Shown here piece by piece: positions 23,061-31,200 of a DNA stretch of 64,000 nt (its first letter is position 1; each line of letters starts with the position of its first letter). Source of the DNA: VXRJ01 sp965246995 (lineage in GTDB: Bacteria > Acidobacteriota > Vicinamibacteria > Vicinamibacterales > UBA8438). Both the position numbers and the translations under genes were made by a program. The notes beneath the pieces are model-generated. The model worked only from the letters and a program-made list of their open reading frames with translations. It did no database searches and was not told the DNA's origin. Location: assembly GCA_965246995.1 (NCBI GenBank), contig OZ252008.1:3968001-4032000 (forward strand), read 5' to 3'.

Positions 23061-24071
23061 ATGTCCGCCCCAGGAGCCCATGGTGAAACCCCCGCTACAT
23101 TCGAGCGGCGATGGCTCGCGCCGTCCTTCGCGCTCGCCCTGACAGTATTGGCCGTATCGGGCGCAGCCCAGACGCTGGAGCTCGAGCGGGTGAGCGCCGT
23201 TGCGGTCCAGGCGGATGTACTGGCGGCGTCGGGCAACCGGCTCGTCGCGGGCCAGGGATCCAGTGTCCGCGTCGTCGATCTCGCGGACCCCGCTGCCCCC
23301 GAACTGCTCGGCCGATACGACTTCGATCAGCTGGCCTTCGGCCTGGTGATTGCGCCGGATGGCGAGACGGCCTACGTCGCGAACAGCCATGACGGTATCC
23401 GGCGGCTCGACCTGTCCGATCCGTCCGCCCCGGCCATCACCGGCACCTCGCCGACGCGCGGCCAGGCGGTCGGCGTGGCCGCCGCCGGGTCGCACCTGTT
23501 CGTCGGCGACAACTCGCTCGGGTTCGATGTCGTCGGTGGATTAAGTGCGGAGAGCCTCGCCCGCGTCGGCGAGTACCTCGGTGACGGTTTCCCGCGCGGC
23601 ATTGCCGCAGCCGGCTCACTGGTCTTCGTCGCCGATCAGCCGATGGGGCTGCTTGTGGTCGACGCTTCGGACCCGGCGGCGCCTGAAGTGGTCGGGGCGC
23701 TGTCGCTGGGACGCGAGCCGGTGACGCGAGTCATCGCGCCGGATGGGCGGTCGCCTGCCGGCGCCACGCCGTCGACCGTCGCCATCGTCAGCGGGCGGGC
23801 TGGCCTGCAGGTGGTGGATGTCTCCGACCCCGCCGCGCCGCGCGTGACGGCGGCGATCCCGACCGGCGGCGGTGCGGCGGGTGTGGCCATCTGGGACGAG
23901 CAACTCTACGTCGCCAGCGGTCAGACGCTGGAGGTCTTCGATCTGAGCGACGCCGCCGCCCCGGCCCGCGTGGCGTCGGCTGAGCTGGGTGGCCCCGGCG
24001 GCGCGCTGGCGGTGAACGAGAACCATGTGTTCGTAGCGGTGGAGGGGAACATTGTCATCTATCAGCGATAG
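23061..24071 (+). CDS. secreted LVIVD-repeat beta-propeller
   Basis: A 336-residue protein whose N-terminus (GAHGETPATFERR) is encoded by a MITE end; the signal peptide proper is WLAPSFALALTVLAVSGAAQ. The mature part is a run of LVIVD blades: VRVVDLADPAAPELLGRY, IRRLDLSDPSAPAITG, LLVVDASDPAAPEVVGAL, LQVVDVSDPAAPRVTAA and LEVFDLSDAAAPARVAS. Such proteins form a propeller outside the cytoplasm; the function is unknown. The stop TAG coincides with the left end of MITE copy C, which separates this gene from the next propeller gene. The two probably formed one operon. Confidence 0.8.
   Translation: MSAPGAHGETPATFERRWLAPSFALALTVLAVSGAAQTLELERVSAVAVQADVLAASGNRLVAGQGSSVRVVDLADPAAPELLGRYDFDQLAFGLVIAPDGETAYVANSHDGIRRLDLSDPSAPAITGTSPTRGQAVGVAAAGSHLFVGDNSLGFDVVGGLSAESLARVGEYLGDGFPRGIAAAGSLVFVADQPMGLLVVDASDPAAPEVVGALSLGREPVTRVIAPDGRSPAGATPSTVAIVSGRAGLQVVDVSDPAAPRVTAAIPTGGGAAGVAIWDEQLYVASGQTLEVFDLSDAAAPARVASAELGGPGGALAVNENHVFVAVEGNIVIYQR
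23072..23113 (+). mobile_element. MITE copy B, single end only (about 42 bp)
   Basis: AGGAGCCCATGGTGAAACCC and then CGCTACATTCGAGCGGCGATG match the first ~42 bp of copies C and E, after which the similarity ends. No second end is nearby. It forms codons about 5-18 of the LVIVD protein, directly in front of its signal peptide. Confidence 0.8.
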
Positions 24072-24232
24072 GAGCCCGTGGTGAAACCCACGCTACATTC
24101 GAGCGGCGATGCATCCCGCCTGACGGCGTTGTTCCTCGGTCGCATATGGCCAATATGCTCCCTCGTCACGCCTTCTCAGCCGGGCGTCTCACCGTTCTCG
24201 GTGCTACGCGGGGTTTCACCACGGGCTCCTAG
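24068..24232 (+). mobile_element. MITE copy C (165 bp)
   Basis: The copy begins ATAGGAGCCCGTGGTGAAAC and ends GGTTTCACCACGGGCTCCTAG. It matches copy E along its whole length with substitutions and one missing A (CCTGACGG against CCTGAACGG). The left TAG serves as stop codon of the LVIVD gene and the right part supplies the start region of the PQQ-like gene, so the element sits on the junction of two coding sequences. Confidence 0.88.
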
Positions 24233-25550
24233 GGCGTTGGCCGTGCTGCTGCTGTTGCTGTCCGGTCCGGGGCTGGCCGCGGCGCAGGAAGTGGCGTGGG
24301 ACCGGTTCCGCGGACCGGATGGCACCGGCGTCGTGGCCGACAACCCGAACCTGCCGGAGCGGTGGAGCCGGACGGAGAATGTTGCGTGGCGGACCGAGGT
24401 GCCGGGCCTGGGATGGAGTTCACCCGTCGTGGCCAACGGCACGGTCTTCGTCACCACGGTGGTGAGCGACGGCGCGGTGGAAGCGCCCGAGGGCGGCTGG
24501 TACCGCAACGGCGAACGCGACACACCGCAGGATCTGCACCACTGGCGCGTCCACGCGCTCGACCTCGAGACCGGCGCGCCGCGCTGGGAAGTGGAGTTGC
24601 ACACCGGTGTTCCCCGGTCGGCGCATCACCTGAAGAACACGTTCGCGTCCGAGACGCCGGTAACCGACGGCGAGCGGCTGTACGTCCTCTTCGGCAACGT
24701 CGGGCTGTATGCGCTCGACGTCGATGACGGGACGCTCCTGTGGTCGCGCGAACTGCAACTGGCGCGGACCCGCAACGGGTGGGGGACGGCGGCGTCGCCG
24801 GTCCTGCACGCCGGGCGGATCTACCTGGTGATCGATAGCGACGAGCAGTCGTACGTGGCGGCGCTCAGCGCGGAGACCGGAGCGGAGGTGTGGCGCACCG
24901 ACCGCGCCGAAGGGACCAACTGGGCGACGCCCTTCGTCTGGGAGAACCCGGAACGGACCGAACTGGTGACCGTGGGCACCGACCGGATCCGCTCGTACGA
25001 CCTGGACGGCAACCTGCTCTGGGAGCTGGCCGGGATGTCAACCATCGTCATCCCGACGCCGGTCGCCGCGCACGGACTCCTCTACCTGGAGTCGGGCTAC
25101 ATCGGCGACTTCTTCCGGCCGGTCTACGCTATCCGTCCCGGCGCGACCGGCGATATCTCGCTCGCGGAGGGAGAGACGTCGAACGCGTTCGTCGCGTGGT
25201 CGCTGGAGCAGGGGGGTAGCTACCACCCCTCGCCGCTCATCTACGGCGACTGCTACTACACGCTGCTCGACCGCGGCCTGATGACCTGCCACAACGCGCA
25301 GACCGGCGCCGAGGTGTACGGGCGGCAACGGATCGACGTCGGCCAGGCGTTCACCGCGTCGCCGTGGGCCTACAACGGCCGGGTCTTCGCGTTGAGCGAG
25401 CAGGGGACGACGTACGTGATCGAGGCAGGGCCGGAGTTCCGGATCGTGGCCGAGAACCCGCTTGACGAGTTCACGATGGCGACGCCGGCAATTCTGGACG
25501 ACAGCCTGATCATCCGAACGGCCGAGGCGGTCTACCGGATCGCGCAATAG
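24201..25550 (+). CDS. secreted PQQ-like (BamB-type) beta-propeller
   Basis: From GTG 24201, inside MITE copy C, the product is about 449 residues and starts with VLRGVSPRAPRALAVLLLLL, a good signal peptide with its charged part MITE-encoded (cleavage after AAAQ). The frame is open back to GTG 24078, which would add 41 residues. The mature protein has PQQ-like propeller blades: WDRFRGPDGTGV, WRTEVPGLGWSSPVVANGT, LYALDVDDGTLLWSREL, SAETGAEVWRT and SYDLDGNLLWEL, typical of secreted propellers found in planctomycetes and acidobacteria. PQQ binding itself is not implied. It lies in line with the LVIVD gene. Confidence 0.82.
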   Translation: MLRGVSPRAPRALAVLLLLLSGPGLAAAQEVAWDRFRGPDGTGVVADNPNLPERWSRTENVAWRTEVPGLGWSSPVVANGTVFVTTVVSDGAVEAPEGGWYRNGERDTPQDLHHWRVHALDLETGAPRWEVELHTGVPRSAHHLKNTFASETPVTDGERLYVLFGNVGLYALDVDDGTLLWSRELQLARTRNGWGTAASPVLHAGRIYLVIDSDEQSYVAALSAETGAEVWRTDRAEGTNWATPFVWENPERTELVTVGTDRIRSYDLDGNLLWELAGMSTIVIPTPVAAHGLLYLESGYIGDFFRPVYAIRPGATGDISLAEGETSNAFVAWSLEQGGSYHPSPLIYGDCYYTLLDRGLMTCHNAQTGAEVYGRQRIDVGQAFTASPWAYNGRVFALSEQGTTYVIEAGPEFRIVAENPLDEFTMATPAILDDSLIIRTAEAVYRIAQ

Positions 25551-25661
25551 ATAGAAGGCCGGCTGCAAACGGCGGTTGCGCCGGGATCGGCGGGACAGGT
25601 CAAATCTCCGGTTGGAGGTAAGTTTTCAGGAAACGCGACAATCAGCATTCTGGCTATTGCC

Positions 25662-25827
25662 CTAGCAGTCCGTGGTGAAACCCCGCGTCGCACCGAGACC
25701 GGCGAGGCGCGCGCCTGACAAGGCGCGACGGGGGAGCATATTGGCCATATGAGACCGAGGAGCAACGCCGTTCAGGCGAGATGCATCGCCGGTCGAATGC
25801 AGCAGGGGTTTCACCACGGGCTGCTAG
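25662..25827 (+). mobile_element. MITE copy D (166 bp)
   Basis: CTAG at both ends (25662-25665 and 25824-25827) with inverted ends GCAGTCCGTGGTGAAACC and GGTTTCACCACGGGCTGC. Same orientation as copy A. Removing it with one CTAG joins ATT-CTG-GCT-ATT-GCC to CTA-GGT-GTG-TTC and rebuilds a hydrophobic signal segment ISILAIALGVFLLAVPG in frame. The element therefore split the signal-peptide codons of the following cytochrome gene and gives it a new start. Confidence 0.9.
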
Positions 25828-27119
25828 GTGTGTTCCTGCTGGCGGTTCCGGGCGCGGCAGCCGCGGCCGAGGATGAGGTGCCCACCTTTACGAAGGACAT
25901 CGCGCCGATCTTCCAGGCGAAGTGCCAGGCGTGCCACCGCCCGGGCTACATCGCCCCGATGTCGCTCATGACGTACGAGGAGTCCCGGCCCTGGGCCCGG
26001 TCGATCAAGAGCCGCGTCGAGGCCCGCCAGATGCCGCCGTGGCATATCGACAAGTCGGTCGGCATCCAGGACTTCGAGAACGACCGCTCGCTGTCGGATC
26101 TGGAGATCGACACGATCACCCGCTGGGTGGACGGCGGCGCTCCGCGCGGCAACCCGGAGGACATGCCTCCGCCCGTCGTGTTTGCCGATGACGATGTCTG
26201 GAACTTCGCCGACCAGTTTGGCGGACCGCCCGACCTGGTGATCCACTCGAAGCCCTACACGATGCCGGCGCTGGCGCAGGACCGCTGGTGGAAGCCGGAA
26301 GTCTCGACCGGCCTGACCGAGGACCGCTGGATCCGCGCCATCGAGATCCGGCCGTCGAGCGTCGACGGCCGCCGCATCACGCACCACGCCCTGGCGCGTC
26401 TGCAGCAGGAAGAGGACGAGGACGCCCTCGGCGCCGCGTCCGATGTCGGCCCCGGCCTCCTGATGGAGTGGGCGGTCGGCAAGCAGGGCGAGATCATGCG
26501 GCCGAACAGCGGCAAGCTGCTCAAGGCGGGCTCGAGCATCGTCTGGGATATCCACTACCACGCGGTCGGCGAGGAGATCACTGACACGGTGGAGCTGGGC
26601 CTCTACTTCTACCCGAAGGGCGAGGAGCCGAAGCACCGGCAGGTGCTCTCCGCGTTCAGCACGATCGAGGGCGGCGGCGACCACCTCTCGATTCCGCCCA
26701 ACGCCCTCACGGTGACCGAGCGTTTCCACGTCCTGAAGCAGAACGGCCGGGTGGAGAACTACCAGCCGCACATGCATCTGCGCGGCAAGGGGATGCAGAT
26801 GACCGCCGTCCTGCCGGACGGGACGACGCAGGTGCTGAGCCGGGTGAGCGACTTCAACTTCAACTGGCACAACAACTACGTCTACGCGCCTCACTCGGCG
26901 CCGTTGCTGCCGAAGGGGACGGTGCTCCAGCTCAAGTCGTGGTACGACAACACGTCGGCAAACCGCGCCAACCCCGACCCGAACCAGTGGGTCGGCTACG
27001 GCGACCGGACCGTGGACGAGATGGGCCACGCCTGGGTCAACGTCACCTACCTGGATGACGACGACTACGCCGCGGCCGTCGCCGAGCGCGAGGCGCTCAC
27101 GACCACCAACGAGAACTAG
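25797..27119 (+). CDS. secreted cytochrome c fused to PHM-like copper monooxygenase fold, paralog 1
   Basis: I take ATG 25797 as start (440 residues); ATG 25749 is also in frame. Both lie in MITE copy D, which encodes MQQGFHHGLL ahead of the signal core. A cytochrome c domain follows with CQACH (43-47) and a Met in RQMPPWH as likely distal ligand. The second half has the histidine groups of copper type II (PHM-like) folds: ITHHALARL, WDIHYHAVGEE and QPHMHLRGKGM. All are intact. It would act outside the cytoplasm as a copper oxidoreductase fed with electrons through its own heme; substrate unknown. The partner YEGW gene starts 49 bp downstream. Confidence 0.85.
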   Translation: MQQGFHHGLLGVFLLAVPGAAAAAEDEVPTFTKDIAPIFQAKCQACHRPGYIAPMSLMTYEESRPWARSIKSRVEARQMPPWHIDKSVGIQDFENDRSLSDLEIDTITRWVDGGAPRGNPEDMPPPVVFADDDVWNFADQFGGPPDLVIHSKPYTMPALAQDRWWKPEVSTGLTEDRWIRAIEIRPSSVDGRRITHHALARLQQEEDEDALGAASDVGPGLLMEWAVGKQGEIMRPNSGKLLKAGSSIVWDIHYHAVGEEITDTVELGLYFYPKGEEPKHRQVLSAFSTIEGGGDHLSIPPNALTVTERFHVLKQNGRVENYQPHMHLRGKGMQMTAVLPDGTTQVLSRVSDFNFNWHNNYVYAPHSAPLLPKGTVLQLKSWYDNTSANRANPDPNQWVGYGDRTVDEMGHAWVNVTYLDDDDYAAAVAEREALTTTNEN

Positions 27120-27168
27120 GAGCTTGGCGGCTTCTCTGGCGTACGAGGAACGACCGAGGAGGTCCGCC

Positions 27169-27591
27169 ATGCGGGCGAACAGTTCGATCGGAAGAGGGAT
27201 GGCGGCGGTTGCGCTGCTGCTGGTGCTGGCTGTCGGGGCGGCGCCGGCCGGGGCGCAGGTGCCGCGGACACTCGTGGACTTCGGCGCCCCGGTTTTCCCC
27301 TCCTACGAGGGCTGGTACGAGAATTCGGACGGCAGCATCACGCTGCTTGTGGGCTACTTCAACTCGAACACCGAAGAGGTAGTGGACATCCCCGCCGGCG
27401 AGAGCAACTACATCGAGCCGGTCCAGGAATACGAGGACTCGTCGGATCAGAACCCCACCACCACGGCGACATTCAGTGCGGCAGGTGACTACGTCCTGCG
27501 GGTCGAGGCGCTCGACGAGACAGGTGACGGCGGTGGCGGCTTCCAGTGTTGCTGGACTTCCGCCCTCGTCGCGGTGACGGTCTCCGAGTAG
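27169..27591 (+). CDS. YEGW-family secreted protein, short form
   Basis: ATG 27169 has a clear GAGGAGG site upstream. The 140-residue product has a signal peptide (ALLLVLAVGAAPAGAQ) and the block FPSYEGWYENSDGSITLLVGYFNSN, then IPAGESN, shared with the proteins at 27599-28366 and 31193-32047. The middle ~110 residues of the longer paralogs are missing and the chain moves straight to a terminal Ig-like strand pair (FSAAGDYVLRVEAL). I do not recognise a named family. It follows the cytochrome-PHM gene closely, as its longer relatives do. Confidence 0.7.
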   Translation: MRANSSIGRGMAAVALLLVLAVGAAPAGAQVPRTLVDFGAPVFPSYEGWYENSDGSITLLVGYFNSNTEEVVDIPAGESNYIEPVQEYEDSSDQNPTTTATFSAAGDYVLRVEALDETGDGGGGFQCCWTSALVAVTVSE

Positions 27592-27598
27592 CTTCCGG

Positions 27599-28366
27599 TC
27601 AGTTGGGGACGTTGACGACGACGCGGTAGGTCGATTCCATCTCCGAATCGCTCGCCCACAGTTCCAGTTCGTGGCGGCCCGGCGCGTCGAACGTCGCGAG
27701 CGATCGCGGTTCGTCCGGCGCGCTGAACGTCACCTCACCCTCGCCGCTGATCACGCGCCACTCGGACGTCAGGGCGCCTTCCCGCGGCAGACCCTCGTCG
27801 CGGACGCTGCCGAACAGTTTCAGATCGTCTCCCACCGCGACGCTCACCTCGGGCGGCGCTCCTTCCGGACCGTTGCGCAACCCGAGCAGGCGCACGAGGG
27901 GCGAACGGTTGAGGCAGACGCCGCGCGGCGCGTTCTCGATGTCGACGTCACGCAGTACCTGGCGTCTCGTCGACTCATCCAGCTCCCAGTTGTACTGCAG
28001 CATGTCCTCGCTGCTGCGGGTGGTCGTGTCGCCATGCGTCACCGACCACTGCACGCCCCCGGTGAAGTCGGTGTCGAACACCATGACGCACTGAAACCGG
28101 TGGTGGCCCGGGAGGAACATCGTCGTCTGTCCCCGGTCGGCAGGCGCCGTTTCGAACTGGTTTTCCGGCCCGATCGGGATCGTCACCGGGTCGAAGTTGT
28201 GGTTGAAGTAGGCATACGAGATGACGTAGGCGCCCGATTCACTGAGATGGAAACCGTCATAGACGGGGTAGACCGGCTGGCGGTTCTGGGCCGCGGCGGG
28301 GGAGGTGAGCAGGGCCGCCGCCAACAGGAACGCCACGGGCAGAGCGGGGGTGGCTGGTCTCGTCAT
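27599..28366 (-). CDS. YEGW-family secreted protein, long form (minus strand)
   Basis: A 255-residue exported protein (signal AFLLAAALLTSPAAAQ). It shares the family block as VYPVYDGFHLSESGAYVISY, then AYFNHNFDPVTIPIGPENQF and DRGQTTMFLPGHHRFQCVMVF. A middle beta-rich part (FTGGVQWSVTHGD) and a C-terminal Ig-like domain (EWRVISGEGEVTF, FDAPGRHELELWAS) follow. It is divergent from the second cytochrome-PHM gene (75 bp between starts) and convergent with the short form, so each cytochrome-PHM gene has a YEGW neighbour. Function unknown. Confidence 0.75.
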   Translation of the reverse strand: MTRPATPALPVAFLLAAALLTSPAAAQNRQPVYPVYDGFHLSESGAYVISYAYFNHNFDPVTIPIGPENQFETAPADRGQTTMFLPGHHRFQCVMVFDTDFTGGVQWSVTHGDTTTRSSEDMLQYNWELDESTRRQVLRDVDIENAPRGVCLNRSPLVRLLGLRNGPEGAPPEVSVAVGDDLKLFGSVRDEGLPREGALTSEWRVISGEGEVTFSAPDEPRSLATFDAPGRHELELWASDSEMESTYRVVVNVPN

Positions 28367-28440
28367 CGGGGGATGAAATTTGCGTTAGCAGGGTGTAGAC
28401 TGACCCGAACGGCTTGAGAATTCAAGCGGAGGGTCTCGCC

Positions 28441-29883
28441 ATGCGTAGCAACTGGCAGTTCGTGGCGGTGGCGACGGTTGTCGGCCTGCTCGGGGTGACG
28501 GGAGGCGCAGGGGGAGCGTTCGCGGCCGAAGCGCAGGACGAGGGACCGACCTTTACGAAGGACGTCCTGCCGATCATGCAGCAGTCGTGCCAGCGGTGCC
28601 ACCGGCCCGGATCCGGGGCGCCGATGTCGCTCCTCACGTACGAGGAGACGCGCCCGTGGGCACGCGCCATCAAGGACCGCGTCGTGCAGCGGCAGATGCC
28701 GCCGTGGCACCTCGATCGGAGCATCGGCGAGTACACCGCCGACCCGTCGCTGAGCGACGACGAGATCACCACCATCGCCACCTGGGTCGATGCCGGCGCG
28801 CCGCGCGGCAACCCGGCCGATGCGCCGCCGCCGCTCGACCTGGCCGACCTGAACGAGTGGACCTACGGCGAGCCCGACCTCGTGGTCCAGATGGAGAAGG
28901 GTTTCGAGATTCCGACCGAAGGGGCGGACTTCTACCCGTCGGAAATCGTCGACCCGGGCCTGACCGAGGACCGCTACGTCAAGTGGGTGCAGATCATTCC
29001 CGAGGCGTACTGCTGCGTCCATCACTCGCACGTCTACGTCAGCGTCCCCGAGACCACCGAGGACCTCGAGGAATTCCGTCTCGGCATGGGGTCGAACACC
29101 GCGGAGATTGACCTGATCGAGTACGCGATGGGGAGCACCGGCCAGTACTACCCGGAGGGGACCGGCCGGAAGCTGCCGGCGGGCGGGATGTTCCGCTTCG
29201 CGCCGCACTACCATCCCTGGGGCGAGGAGACGATCGACCGCCAGAAGGTGGGGATCAAGTTCTATCCGAAGGGGGAGGTGCCGGAACTGATCGTCACCGC
29301 GCACCGGATCCGGACCGGCGTCGGCCATGACTGGGAGCTGAACCGGGAGGCGGTCGAGGACCGGCTGCTGCGCGCGGGCTTCGACCTCGACCTGCATGCC
29401 GACCGGATGCCGCCCGGCGCGATCATCGACGACAACACGCTGAACGGCGTCGCGCTGATGAGCATCCCGCCGCACACCGTCGTCCGCCACGAGCGGTTCT
29501 GGCCGCTGCCGCAGGCGGGGCTGATCCTGAGCTTCCAGCCGCACATGCATTTCCGCGGCAAGCGGATGCTCCTTGAGGCCATCCATATCGACGGCCGCCG
29601 CGAGGTGCTCACCGACGTCACCAACTACGAGCAGACGTGGCAGATCGTCTACCCCTACAAGGAGCCGCACCTCTTCCCGAAGGGGACGATCCTCCATACG
29701 GTCTCGTGGCACGACAACACCGCCAACAACCGGCACAACCCCGACCCGTCGGCCTGGGTCGGCTGGGGGGGGCGGACGATGGACGAGATGGGCCACGGCT
29801 GGACCGATATCGCATTCATGACCGACGAGCAGTACGAGCGCCGGGTGGAGGAACGGAACGCCCGCGCCACCAACGAGGAATAG
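28441..29883 (+). CDS. secreted cytochrome c fused to PHM-like copper monooxygenase fold, paralog 2
   Basis: ATG 28441 follows GGAGG at a good distance; the 480-residue product has a signal peptide ending GAFAAEA. The heme site is CQRCH (50-54) with RQMPPWH as distal Met. All three histidine groups are present: CVHHSHVYV, APHYHPWGEE and QPHMHFRGKRM. It is about 40 residues longer than paralog 1 through an insert before the last group. The next paralog begins 30 bp after its stop, so they form one transcription unit. A role in copper-dependent oxidation of an exported or environmental compound is inferred from the fold. Confidence 0.87.
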   Translation: MRSNWQFVAVATVVGLLGVTGGAGGAFAAEAQDEGPTFTKDVLPIMQQSCQRCHRPGSGAPMSLLTYEETRPWARAIKDRVVQRQMPPWHLDRSIGEYTADPSLSDDEITTIATWVDAGAPRGNPADAPPPLDLADLNEWTYGEPDLVVQMEKGFEIPTEGADFYPSEIVDPGLTEDRYVKWVQIIPEAYCCVHHSHVYVSVPETTEDLEEFRLGMGSNTAEIDLIEYAMGSTGQYYPEGTGRKLPAGGMFRFAPHYHPWGEETIDRQKVGIKFYPKGEVPELIVTAHRIRTGVGHDWELNREAVEDRLLRAGFDLDLHADRMPPGAIIDDNTLNGVALMSIPPHTVVRHERFWPLPQAGLILSFQPHMHFRGKRMLLEAIHIDGRREVLTDVTNYEQTWQIVYPYKEPHLFPKGTILHTVSWHDNTANNRHNPDPSAWVGWGGRTMDEMGHGWTDIAFMTDEQYERRVEERNARATNEE

Positions 29884-29913
29884 AAGCACAGACCCAACAC
29901 AGGAGATAGAAGC

Positions 29914-31200
29914 ATGTCACGCAGCACCCGATTTCAGTTCGGTGTGGCGGCAGTCGCCATCGCCGCATTCGGTCTCCTTGCGCTCCCCGCGGACGCCGTG
30001 GCGCAGGACGAGGTGACCTTCACCAAGGATGTCGCGCCGATCCTGCAGCGCTCCTGCCAGGAGTGCCACCGCACCGGATCGATCGCCCCCATGTCGCTCC
30101 TCACCTACGAGGAGACGCGGCCGTGGGCCCGCTCCATCCGCGACAAGGTGGTCACCCGCTCGATGCCGCCGTGGTACATCGACCGCAACATCGGCGTCCA
30201 GGGATTCAAGTACGACTACTCGCTGACCGACGAGGAAATCGAAGTGGTCGCGACCTGGGTGGATGCCGGCGCGCCGCGCGGGAACCCGGCGGACATGCCG
30301 CCGCCCAAGGAGTTCCGCAACATCGCGGAATGGAAGATCGGAGAGCCCGACTGGGTCGTCGAACTCCCGGAACCGTTCGTCGTGGCCGCCGAAGCGCCCA
30401 ACTGGTGGGGTGACCTGATCTCGGAATCCGGCCTGACCGAGGATCGGTGGGTGAAGGCAGTCGAGACCAAGCCGTCGATCGGCGGCTTCCCGGTGGTCCA
30501 CCACGCCGTCACCAGCATGTCGGATCCCGAATCGGATGACGACGACTACAGCTTCCTGAACGAGTACGCGCTCGGGAAGAACGGCGACATCTTCCCCGAC
30601 GGGACGGGGCGGCTGATCAAGGCCGACTCGATGATCAAGTTCAACATGCACTACGCGGCGATCGGCGTCGAGGTGACGGACCGGACCCGTGTCGGGCTGC
30701 AGTTTTACCCGAAGGGCGTGGAGCCGGATCGCAAGCTCATCTCCGCCCACGTGGGCGACGACGAGGATCTCGACATCCCGGCCGGGGAGTCGAACGTGCG
30801 GCACGACGGCTTCTACCGGTTGAAGGAGAACGCGCACCTCACGGCGTTCCAGGCGCACCTCCACAACCTCGGCAAGCGGCAGTGCCTGAGCGCAATCCTG
30901 CCGGACGACACCAAGCAGGTGCTGAATTGCGCCGACTGGGACTTCGGATGGCACATCGTCTACAACTACGAGGACGAGGTGGCGCCGCTCCTCCCGAAGG
31001 GGTCGCTGCTGCACGTCACGAGCTGGCATGACAACTCCGACGCCAACCGCTGGAACGACGACCCGACCAACTGGGCCGGCTTCGGGCAGCGTTCGAGCGA
31101 CGAGATGAGCTTCGCGTGGGTGAGCTGGTACGAACTGGACGACGAGGAGTTCCAGACAGAGCTCGACGCCCGCGAAGCGACCGCCAACAACGATGAGTAG
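29914..31200 (+). CDS. secreted cytochrome c fused to PHM-like fold, paralog 3 (altered metal ligands)
   Basis: An AGGAGATAG site precedes ATG 29914; the 428-residue product has a signal peptide ending ADAVAQ. The heme motif is CQECH (48-52) with SMPPWY after it. VVHHAVTSM keeps the first His pair, but the second group reads FNMHYAAIGVE (HYA in place of HYH) and the third QAHLHNLGKRQ lacks the downstream Met. One copper site may therefore be weak or lost. It overlaps the following YEGW gene by 8 bp, which indicates coupled translation and a direct partnership. Confidence 0.85.
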   Translation: MSRSTRFQFGVAAVAIAAFGLLALPADAVAQDEVTFTKDVAPILQRSCQECHRTGSIAPMSLLTYEETRPWARSIRDKVVTRSMPPWYIDRNIGVQGFKYDYSLTDEEIEVVATWVDAGAPRGNPADMPPPKEFRNIAEWKIGEPDWVVELPEPFVVAAEAPNWWGDLISESGLTEDRWVKAVETKPSIGGFPVVHHAVTSMSDPESDDDDYSFLNEYALGKNGDIFPDGTGRLIKADSMIKFNMHYAAIGVEVTDRTRVGLQFYPKGVEPDRKLISAHVGDDEDLDIPAGESNVRHDGFYRLKENAHLTAFQAHLHNLGKRQCLSAILPDDTKQVLNCADWDFGWHIVYNYEDEVAPLLPKGSLLHVTSWHDNSDANRWNDDPTNWAGFGQRSSDEMSFAWVSWYELDDEEFQTELDAREATANNDE

